Assembly (NCBI GenBank): GCA_016703785.1
Contig: JADJBM010000025.1
Span: 1 to 16,426, forward strand
Source of the DNA: Betaproteobacteria bacterium
Lineage (GTDB): Bacteria; Pseudomonadota; Gammaproteobacteria; Burkholderiales; Rhodocyclaceae
Length of the DNA: 16,426 nucleotides
Direction: 5' to 3'
In this document: positions 6,968-14,291 of the stretch, piece after piece
Numbering within the stretch: the first letter of the stretch is position 1
Layout of the letters: every line of letters starts with the position of its first letter
Notes under the pieces: generated by a model
What the model saw: the letters and a program-made list of their open reading frames with translations, nothing else
Databases searched by the model: none
What the model was told of the DNA's origin: nothing
Position numbers and translations under genes: made by a program

Positions 6968-7375
6968 TCAGGCCCCCGTCGCCTTGGCCTGCTTGGCCTT
7001 CAACCGCTGCGCCGTCTTCTCCAGGCCGACGACGAAGCGGCTGTGCTTGCCGCGGCCAACTTCCTCGACGGCATCACGTGCGGTGAACTCGAAGGTGACG
7101 GCCGGGCCGTTCACTTCCGCCAGCGTGACGGTGATCTCCACCCACATGCCGAGCATGGTGGCGCCGACGTGGTCGAGCTCGACGCGTGTGCCGACGGAGT
7201 CCTTGCCTTCGCCGACGTGCGGCAGGATCAAGTCACGGCAGGCCACTTCGACATCGTAGAGCAGGCTCGGCGTGGAATACACGCGCAGTTCTTCGCCCAT
7301 GAAGCCGATGGTGCGGGCGGTGTCTACGTCGATGCGGCAGGTGGCGGTCAGGCCGGGTTTAAGCGTGTCGCTCAT
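6968..7375 (-). CDS. FlK-type hotdog acyl-CoA thioesterase
   Basis: A 135-residue single hotdog-domain protein that should hydrolyse a small acyl-CoA in the cytoplasm. By eye it follows the fluoroacetyl-CoA thioesterase FlK: YSTPSLLYDVEVACRDLI matches the FlK helix and TRVELDHVGAT its central strand. The FlK catalytic residues Thr42, Glu50 and His76 correspond to Thr35, Glu43 and His69, with identical spacing (8 and 26 residues). The start at 7375 is preferred over the ATG at 7381 because GAGGAG abuts the upstream ATG and lies six bases from the second. It faces padJ tail to tail. It probably recovers CoA from an aromatic or dead-end acyl-CoA such as phenylacetyl- or benzoyl-CoA; the substrate is inferred from neighbours only. 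Confidence 0.75.
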   Translation of the reverse strand: MSDTLKPGLTATCRIDVDTARTIGFMGEELRVYSTPSLLYDVEVACRDLILPHVGEGKDSVGTRVELDHVGATMLGMWVEITVTLAEVNGPAVTFEFTARDAVEEVGRGKHSRFVVGLEKTAQRLKAKQAKATGA

Positions 7376-7396
7376 GTTCATCTCCTCGCAATTAAA

Positions 7397-7530
7397 TTAA
7401 CTTTTCCCCCGCCCTCCAGGGGGGCGCGGGGGGGGGCCCGCCCCGCCCCCGCCCGGCGGCGCCCGCCGCCCCGGGGGGGCGGGCCGCCCCGGGGGCGGAG
7501 CGCAGGGACCCCAGAACAAAATGCTGGCAC
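7397..7530. repeat. G/C homopolymer tract, probable sequence artefact in a gene spacer
   Basis: About 130 bases made almost wholly of runs of C and G, including a run of nine G, with self-complementary blocks such as GGCGGCGCCCGCCGCC. It lies between the end of the acyl-CoA synthetase gene and the thioesterase start. Its left end repeats the 12-mer TTTCCCCCGCCC found in the padC-padD spacer, so it may be a damaged copy of the same palindromic repeat. In the synthetase frame it reads as a proline/glycine-rich tail, which I do not believe is real. Confidence 0.45.
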
Positions 7531-7535
7531 TAGTC

Positions 7536-7555
7536 CCGCCAGGACGGCGGTTTTT
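7536..7555 (+). terminator. Small hairpin followed by T5
   Basis: CCGCC-AGGAC-GGCGG followed by TTTTT on the plus strand, at the 3' end of the minus-strand acyl-CoA synthetase gene. In the plus direction it has the form of a short Rho-independent terminator; in the minus direction the hairpin has an A-run before it and no T-run after it. With only five base pairs it is weak. Confidence 0.3.
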
Positions 7556-9608
7556 CAGTGAATCGGCGTACAACCGCGCTTCCACATAACGCACCAGCGC
7601 CTTGGTGCCGCGCGCGCAATTGCGGAAGATGCAGGCGCCCTGATCCATGAGCCGGGCGGCCATCTCGTCATAGAGCGTGCCGCCGTCGACGATGCCGATG
7701 ATCGGCTTGTCGTTGCGCTCGACCATCGGCGGCATCAGGTGCACCGTACTCTTCGGGTCGTTGATGTCGTGGCCGGGGCGCAGCTTGCTCTCCACCAATG
7801 CGCGCACCGACGGGCGCCGTCGGGTCGAGACCGACCACCACCGCGTCGATGTTGGGGTCCTGCAGGAAGGCCTCGGAGACCTGCAGGTGGGCCTCGTCGT
7901 CGGCGCCCGGGTTGATGTCGATCGGGTTGCGCACCTCGACCAGCTGGTCGAGCTTCTTGGCGACGAGGATGTCCTCGACGGCCTTGACCGTGCCCTCCCC
8001 GATCTCGCCCATGGTCATGGCAAAGGTGTCGGACTCGATGTTGTCGGCCATGCCGACCGCCTCGAAGCCGGCGCCGCTGATGGCGCCGAGGCGCCCGCCG
8101 CCGATCTTCTTGTGCTGCAGGTTGCCGGCCATGTAGAAGAGGTCGTCGAAGGTGTTGAAATCCTCGGCGACGATGGCGCCGGCGTGGCGCACGACGGATT
8201 CGAACAGCGTCAGGCCGCCGGCGATGGAAGCGGTGTGACCCATCACGCCGCCCTGCCCCGGCGCCGTGCGGCCGGACTTGTACACGACGATCTGCTTGCC
8301 GTTGAGCACCGCCTTGCGCACCGCCTTCGCGAAATGCAGGCCGTCGAGGTCCTTGAAGCCCTCGATGTAGATGCCGATGGTCTCGATGCCCGGCAGCGCG
8401 GCGAAGTAGCTGAGCATGTCGCCGTGGGTGAGGTCGGTCTGGTTGCCCAGCGCCAGCATGTAGGCCGGGTCGAGCCAGGGTTCTGCGACAGCCGCGTGAT
8501 CATGAAGGCGCCGCTCTGCGAGAACATCACGGAGTTGCGCACCGGCTTCTTCTGCGGCTTCGGCAGGCGCTCGAGCGGGATGAACCAGGAATCGTAGGCG
8601 CCCGGATGCGACACCACGCCGAGGCAGTTGGCGCCGAGGAAGATCGGTCCGCCGCCGGAACTGCCGTGGGCGGTGTTGATGCGCTGCGCCAGCGCCGCCG
8701 CCGGCTCGCGGCTTTTCTTCGTCTCACCGAGGCTGCCGGGAATCAGCATGACAGCTTCCACCGCGTCGCTTGCGATGATCTCGTCCACCAGGTCATAGAC
8801 TGCACTGGCGGCGACCGCGACGATGAGGAGGTCGAGTTTCTTGTCCAGCGCCTTGAGGCCGTCGACACACTTCACGCCGTCGATCTCGGTTTCGCCCGGC
8901 TTGAGGACGAGCAACTGCTCCTTCGGATAGCCGCTGCCCATCAGGTTGCGCAGGATGATGCGGCCGAAGTTCATGCTGTTGCCCGGAGACGCCGATGATG
9001 CCGATGGATTTCGGATGGATGAGCTTGTCGATTTTCTGGATGGGGCGCGGCAACCGGACGGATTCAGCGGCGCCGATCTCGCACATTGCGGCGCGCACCG
9101 TCATACCCTCGCCGACCTGTACCGGATTCAGCTCAAGGGAACGCAGCACGCAGGGCGCGTCGGCCTTGCCGGGCGTGAACGCTTTCGCCAGTTCCAGCAG
9201 GCGCGCGAAGCAGGCCTTGAGCAGCGCATCCGGCGAGGGCGTGCCGTCGTTCCGGGCGACGGCGGCGAGTTTCTGATAGGCCAGGGTGCGCCTGAACAGG
9301 CCGAGAAAATCCTCGGCATCGGTCAGCTCGGCGACGGCGTAGACGGAGGCGCGGTCACGGCGGAAATTGCCCTCGTCCAGCTCGGCCTCCAGGCCGCCCA
9401 GGCCTGCGCTGATGACCATGCCGAACTCGCGCGTGCTGTTCAGACTGATGCGGATGTCCGCAGCGCCGGCCGGCGCTGCCTGGTCTGCATGGGCAATCTG
9501 CAGACTCGCCAGCAGGGCCTGCAGCTCTGCGTCGTTCAGCCTGTCGCGCCCTGCCGATGCGGCCTGCGCGAGCAGGCTCGCGGTGTCGGAAACGGATGGA
9601 TTCTGCAC
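7555..9608 (-). CDS. NDP-forming acyl-CoA synthetase, beta-alpha domain order, frameshifted
   Basis: Member of the ADP-forming acetyl-CoA synthetase / succinyl-CoA synthetase superfamily, which interconverts acyl-CoA + NDP + Pi with acid + CoA + NTP. Residues 50-180 match the C-terminal half of an ATP-grasp (beta) domain (STREFGMVISAGLGGLEAEL, CVLRSLELNPVQV). A CoA-binding domain follows (LIHPKSIGIIGVSG at about 196), then the ligase domains: MFSQSGAFMITRLS, YKSGRTAPGQGGVMGHTASI with the likely phosphohistidine, and NPIDINPGADDEAHLQVSEA. The usual N-terminal ATP-grasp lobe is missing. Frame changes near 8990, 8480 and 7808 are probably base errors. A GTG start at 9608 is preferred because GGGAGG lies seven bases before it; the ATG at 9623 has no ribosome site. 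The 3' end (TGA at 7555-7557) is uncertain. Substrate unknown; arylacetyl-CoA or acetyl-CoA are reasonable guesses. Confidence 0.75.
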
Positions 9609-9702
9609 TGCACTGCCTCCCATTGTGAATCATGACATCGCGGGCGGCAGTTGTTGTTTTTCAAGAAGCCGCACACTAACGAACAACTATAACAGATACA
9701 AA

Positions 9703-9747
9703 TTTATAATCTTAGTGATAAATGCTGTATCGGTTGATCCCGATCAA
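9703..9747 (-). promoter_or_regulatory. FNR/ANR-dependent promoter: perfect box TTGATCCCGATCAA plus -10
   Basis: The box at 9734-9747 matches TTGAT-N4-ATCAA at all ten half-site bases. It overlaps the lldD stop codon (9744-9746). Downstream on the minus strand, GATTATAAA (9711-9703) contains a TATAAA -10-like hexamer, putting the box at roughly -41 to -45 from the expected start, the class II FNR activator position. The promoter points to the acyl-CoA synthetase gene, whose coding region begins about 90 bases further on. The spacer also has a loose 7-bp inverted repeat (AGTTGTT/AACAACT). Confidence 0.7.
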
Positions 9748-10900
9748 ATTCCTGGCTGGCGATCGATTGCATCCGCGCCGATGTCGCCCACGCGCTCCAC
9801 GCCGAGCAGCGTCATCGTCACTTCCAGCTCGCGCTTGAGAATGCCAAGCACTTCTGACACGCCGGTCTCGCCGCGCGCCGCCAGAGCATAGGCCCACGCG
9901 CGGCCAAGCATGACGGCCCGCGCTCCCTGGGCAAGCGCCTTGGCGATGTCCTGGCCGCTGCGGATGCCGCCGTCCATGAGGACTTCCAGCCTGTCGCCGA
10001 CGGCCTCGACGATGCGCGGCAGCATGGAAATGGAAGACGGCGCGCCGTCGAGCTGGCGGCCGCCGTGGTTGGAAACGACCACGGCGCTGGCGCCAATGTC
10101 GGCGGCGGCACGCGCGTCGTCGACGTCGAGCACGCCCTTGATGACGATGGGGCCCTGCCAGTTCTCGCGCACCCAGCCGAGGTCATGCCAGGTAATGCCG
10201 GGATCGAATTGGGCGTCGACCCAGACTTTCATGGCCTCCAGGCTGTGCGCCGAGGGCACTGCCTGGGCGAGGTTGCCGAAGGTGAGCGGCTTGCCGCCGA
10301 TGGGCACGTCGAGCAGCCAGCCCGTGTGGCGGACAATCTCCCACAGCTTGGTCAACCTGCCGAGGAGGCTGGCGCCGCCGGTCATGCCGTTGCGCACGTC
10401 ACGGTAGCGCGTGGCAAAAACCGGCAGGTCGACGGTGAACACCAGCGTGGTACAGCCGGCCGCCTGGGCGCGGGCAAGCAACTCTTTCGCGTAGCCGCGA
10501 TCGCGAATGACATAGAGCTGGAACCAGAACGGCGCCGTGCTGGCGGCACTGACTTCTTCGATGGAGCAGATGGACACCGTGCTGAGGCAGAACGGCACGC
10601 CGGCGGCCTGCGCCGCGCGCGCAGCCTGAACTTCGCCGCGGCGGGCGTAGAGGCCGGCCAGGCCCACCGGAGCGAGGATCACCGGCTGAGCCAGCTGCTG
10701 GCCCAGGACGGTGGTCGCCGTGTCGATGGCCGAGGCGCCGCGCAGGACGCGCTGATGCAGCTTGAGTGCGTCGAGATCGGCCTGGTTGGCCTTGAGGTGA
10801 GTTCGCCGTAGGCGCCGCCGTCGATGTAGTCGAAGAAGGCGCGCGGCAGGCGTCGCCGCGCCAGCAGGCGGTAATCCGAAACGGAAGCCGGTACCAGCAT
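9744..10900 (-). CDS. lldD: FMN-dependent L-lactate dehydrogenase family protein, one frameshift
   Basis: About 385-residue FMN-dependent 2-hydroxyacid dehydrogenase that oxidises an L-2-hydroxy acid to the 2-oxo acid, probably at the membrane with quinone as acceptor. The start at 10900 (MLVPASVSDYRLLARRRLPR) follows GAGGTGCAAC. FFDYIDGGAYGE is followed by a frame change near 10800, then NQADLDALKLHQRVLRG. It closely follows E. coli LldD: VILAPVGLAGLYARRGEVQA, STVSICSIEE, TVDLPVFATRYRDVRNGM, WQGPIVIKGVLDVDDARAA, the catalytic histidine in VVSNHGGRQLDG, and DGGIRSGQDIAKALAQGARA. The RYRDV-NGM segment is of lactate type, unlike mandelate dehydrogenase. It follows the ferredoxin gene by 50 bases and probably shares the korAB operon. 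Mandelate or phenyllactate would fit the aromatic context, but nothing in the sequence shows it. Confidence 0.82.
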
Positions 10901-10950
10901 GTTGCACCTCGCTCGGTATGAACCGCGCGATTATTGCATGCCGGAAAAGA

Positions 10951-11205
10951 TCAGGCTGGCGTAGCCGTCAGCTTGAGGAACTTGTCGTGCAACTGCTCCT
11001 GGCTCTCGGTGCAGTTCGGATCGATGACGATGCAGTCGACCGGACAGACGGCAACGCACTGCGACTCGTCGTAGTGGCCGACGCACTCGGTGCATTTCGC
11101 CGCGTCGATGACATAAATTTCGTCGCCCTGCGAGATGGCGTTGTTCGGGCACTCCGGTTCGCACACGTCGCAGTTGATGCATTCGTCGGTGATGATAAGG
11201 GCCAT
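10951..11205 (-). CDS. fdx: 2[4Fe-4S] ferredoxin, Allochromatium/YfhL type
   Basis: Intact 84-residue low-potential ferredoxin. Cysteines 9, 12, 15 and 19 (CINCDVCEPEC) form one cluster motif. Cysteines 38, 41, 50 and 54 (CTECVGHYDESQCVAVC) form the second, with the eight-residue spacer between its second and third cysteines that marks the Allochromatium vinosum type. The C-terminal tail (TESQEQLHDKFLKL) also fits. The ATG at 11205 follows AAGGAG by ten bases, and korB ends 18 bases upstream. In Thauera aromatica a ferredoxin of this type carries electrons from KorAB to benzoyl-CoA reductase; the same role is inferred here, with the aldehyde oxidoreductase as another possible partner. Confidence 0.9.
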   Translation of the reverse strand: MALIITDECINCDVCEPECPNNAISQGDEIYVIDAAKCTECVGHYDESQCVAVCPVDCIVIDPNCTESQEQLHDKFLKLTATPA

Positions 11206-11223
11206 GCTGTGCTGCTCCTTCGG

Positions 11224-12241
11224 TTAATCGATTGTCCAGGTGTCACCGCTATTGAAAAGCGAGGCCAGGTCGCCCCGCCCCCTGCGCTCGCGCGCATCCT
11301 TGTGCAACCCGCCGTTCATCTCTTCGTAGGATGGCGCGCTGACGGCGCGGAAGACGCCGAGCGGCACCGGCAGCTTGGGTGCGTCGAACTGCGAAAGGAA
11401 GAAGGCCAGTCCGCTGTGTTCCGCCTTCTCATCGTGATGCACGACATCCGCTTCCGTAACGCCGTCCTCACCCAGGGTCACCGCCTCCGGTTCGAGGCCG
11501 CGCAGGCGGATGGCCTTGTTGCGGTCCTTGCCGTAGAGGAGCGGCTTGCCGTGCTCGAGCAACAGGCGGGCGTCGTCGCGCACCGATTTGTCCGTAATGG
11601 CATCGTAGGCGCCGTCGTTGAAGACGATGCAGTTCTGGAATATCTCGACGAAGGCCGTGCCCTGATGCTCGGCGGCGCGCTTGAGCACGCCGGCCATGTG
11701 GGCGAGGTCGCTGTCCACCGTGCGGGCGACGAAGGTGGCGCCGGCGCCCAGCGCCAAGGCGACCGGGCTGAAGGGTCGGTCGATGCTGCCCTGCGGTGTG
11801 GTCTTGGTCTTCATGCCCAACTGGGAGGTCGGCGAATACTGGCCCTTGGTGAGGCCGTAGATGCGGTTGTTGAGCAGGATGATCTTCAGGTCGATGTTGC
11901 GCCGCATGGCGTGGATGAAGTGGTTGCCGCCGATGGCGAGCGCATCGCCGTCGCCGGTGACGCACCCACACCGACAGCTCGGGCCGCGCCAGCTTCAGGC
12001 CGCTGGCAACGGCCGGCGCACGGCCGTGGATGCTGTGCATGCCGTAGGTTTCCATGTAGTACGGAAAGCGGCTGGAGCAGCCGATGCCGGAGATGAAGGC
12101 GAAGTTCTCGCGCGGAATACCGAGGGTGGGCATCAGCTTCTGCACTTGCGCCAGCACGGCGTAATCGCCGCAGCCGGGGCACCAGCGCACGTCCTGGTCC
12201 GTCTCGAAGTCCTTCTTGGTCAACGCCGCCACTGCGTTCAT
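11224..12241 (-). CDS. korB: 2-oxoglutarate:ferredoxin oxidoreductase beta subunit, one frameshift
   Basis: Thiamine-diphosphate subunit of a 2-oxoacid:ferredoxin oxidoreductase, about 338 residues. With KorA it converts 2-oxoglutarate and CoA to succinyl-CoA, CO2 and reduced ferredoxin. Signatures: VRWCPGCGDYAVL at about 18-30 (cluster cysteines), FISGIGCSSRFPYYMETYG, HSIHGRAPAVASGLKLARP, the diphosphate/Mg motif GDGDALAIGGNH ending in NN, NNRIYGLTKGQYSPTSQLG, and a C-terminus DTWTID as in actinobacterial KorB. An extra base near 11963 turns VVTGDGD out of frame; the reading resumes downstream. The ATG overlaps the korA stop (ATGA), showing coupling. The long LTKGQYSPTS-type beta subunit favours KorB over pyruvate or indolepyruvate enzymes, though substrate is not proven. 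Confidence 0.85.
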
Positions 12242-14122
12242 TTCGACACCCCATTGCACAATTCGATGATGCGGTCGTGAATCTCGGACACCTTGAACGG
12301 CTTGCCCTGCAACTTGTTGAGTTGGACGACATCGATCAGATAGCGCTCCCGCAGCATGCGCGAGAGCTGGCCGAGGTTCATCTCCGGCACCAGCACCGCC
12401 TTGTAGCGCTTGAGGATGTCGCCAAGGTCGGGCGGCAGGGGGTTCATGTGGCGCAGATGCACGTGGGCCACAGCGCGGCCTTCCGCCACGGCCTGCTCGC
12501 GGGCCTGCACGATGGAGCCGTAGGTGCTGCCCCAGCCGACGATGAGCAGGTCGCCGTGCGCCGGCCCTTCCACCTGCAGCGGCGGCATGTCCGCGCTCAA
12601 TGCCGTCCACCTTGGCGGCGCGCACTTCGACCATGCGCTGGTGGTTCATCGGATCGTGCGAGATGTTGCCTGTGAGAAAGTCTTTTTCCAGGCCGCCGAC
12701 GCGGTGCTCCAGTCCGGGTGTACCCGGACGCACCCAGGAGCGCGCCAGGTTGTCGTCGCGGGCATAAGGCTGGTAACCCTCGGCATCGGTGCGGAACTTC
12801 ACCTCCAGCCTGGGCAGCGAGGCCGGATCGGGAATCCGCCACGGCTCGGCGGCATTGCCGATACCGCCGTCGGTCAGGAGGATCACCGGCGTCATGTATT
12901 TCACGGCTATGCGGAAGGCTTCGATTGCGCAATCGAAACAATCTGAGGGTGAGTTTGCGGCGATCACCGGGATCGGACATTCGCCGTTACGACCATAGAC
13001 CGCCTGCAAAAGGTCGGACTGCTCGATCTTCGTCGGCAGGCCGGTGGACGGCCCGCCGCGCTGCACGTTCACGATCACCAGTGGCAGTTCCAGCATCACG
13101 GCCAGGCCGAGCGCCTCGGTCTTCAGCGCCATGCCGGGGCCGGAGGTGGTGGTCATGCCGAGCACGCCGCCGTAGGCCGCGCCGATGGCCGAGCAGATGC
13201 CGGCGATCTCGTCCTCTGCCTGGAAGGTGGTGACATTGAAATGCTTCAGCGCCGACAACTCGTGCAGGATGTCTGTCGCCGGCGTGATCGGGTAGGAGCC
13301 GAGGAACAGCGGCACACCGGAGAGTTCCGATGCGGCGACGAAGCCGAGCGCGGTCGCATGGTTGCCCGTAAGGCTGCGGTAGGTTCCCTTGGGGATTTCG
13401 GCAGCACGCACCCGATAAGTGGTGATGAACATCTCGGTGGCGTCGGCGTATAGCCGGCGCGCAGCGCCAGCACGTTGGCCTCGGCCAGTTGCGGCTTCTT
13501 GGCGAACTTCTGGCGGATGTCCTCTTCCTCCTTCTCGAGGGGACGGCTGTAGAGACTCAGCATCAGGCCCAGTGCGTAGTAGTTCTTGCAGCGGCCGACA
13601 TCCTTCTTTGATAGTCCGGAATCCTTCAGGGCATGCGCGGTCAGGCCGGAGATGTCAATCTGGTAGACGCGGTAGTTGCCGAGGCTGCCGTCCGTGAGCG
13701 GATTGACTGCGTAGCTGGCCTTGGCGAGGTTGTTGTCGGTGAAGGCGCCGCTGTTGGCGATGATGATGCCGCCCGGCTTGACGTCCGACAGGTTGGTCTT
13801 CAGCGCTGCCGGATTCATGGCCACCAGCACGTCCGGCGCATCGCCCGAGGTGAATACCTGGCGCGAGGCGAACTGGATCTGGTAGCCGGAGACGCCAAAC
13901 AGGGTGCCGGTCGGGGCGCGGATCTCGGAGGGATAATCGGGATGGGTGGCAAAGTCGTGGCCGGCCTTGGCAATCGCCTTGGGAAAACTCGTTGCCGGTC
14001 AATTGCATGCCGTCGCCGGAATCGCCGACAAAGCGGATGACGACGCTGTCGAGCTCCTCCACCGGGCGCGGCGGCGTGCCCCGCTTCGCTCCGACTTCTG
14101 CTGCTCCTGCCGAAACCGACAT
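12238..14122 (-). CDS. korA: 2-oxoglutarate:ferredoxin oxidoreductase alpha subunit (gamma-alpha fusion), frameshifted
   Basis: Fused gamma-alpha subunit, about 625 residues reconstructed, partner of KorB. The start at 14122 follows AAGGAGGCAGTC. The N-terminal gamma domain has VVIRFVGDSGDGMQLTGNEF, then after a frame change in a TTTTCCC run near 13985, PDVLVAMNPAALKTNLSDVK and GGIIIANSGAF. A second change near 13450 leads into the alpha domain: YRSLTGNHATALGFVAASEL, the conserved YPITPATDI, TTSGPGMALKTEALGLAVM and VIVNVQRGGPSTGLPTKIEQ. A third change near 12603 leads to LLIVGWGSTYGSIVQAREQA and the C-terminus LCNGVSK. In Thauera aromatica KorAB supplies ferredoxin electrons for ring reduction. 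It is first gene of the korA-korB-fdx-lldD operon. The three changes look like sequencing errors because both sides stay fully conserved. Confidence 0.82.
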
Positions 14123-14182
14123 GACTGCCTCCTTGGGACTCGCCCATGCATTGAACACCACTTTACCCCACACCATGCATGG

Positions 14183-14188
14183 ATTATA
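14183..14188 (-). promoter_or_regulatory. TATAAT -10 hexamer upstream of korA
   Basis: A perfect TATAAT on the minus strand, 61 bases before the korA start, with a predicted transcription start near 14176. The FNR-like box centre would then lie at about -52. A second -10-like hexamer (TGTAAC, 14199-14194) stands at the exact class II spacing from the box. No good -35 is seen, as expected for an activator-dependent promoter. Confidence 0.45.
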
Positions 14189-14221
14189 ATTTGGTTACAA
14201 ACAGTTTGCTATCCACCATAT

Positions 14222-14235
14222 TTGACCTGGATCAA
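14222..14235. promoter_or_regulatory. FNR/ANR-type box TTGACCTGGATCAA
   Basis: Same form as the padB-padJ box (TTGAC-N4-ATCAA), nine of ten half-site bases matching the FNR consensus. It is centred at 14228.5 between the divergent korA and aldehyde oxidoreductase genes. It lies 57 bases before the oxidoreductase start and 100 bases before that of korA, so it could act on either or both. Confidence 0.6.
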
Positions 14236-14291
14236 GTCCGGACAAAAAAACCCATGTTAGCTTGGACGCATACTCGCCTCAGGAGGCAACC

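Noticed and set aside
9744..10900. S-mandelate dehydrogenase as primary call
   Set aside because: Attractive because the product would be phenylglyoxylate, but the active-site and N-terminal motifs follow LldD closely.
11960..13990. Programmed frameshifting in korA/korB
   Set aside because: No conserved slippery site with downstream structure is apparent, the shifts occur at unrelated places, and homologues are read in one frame; base errors are simpler.
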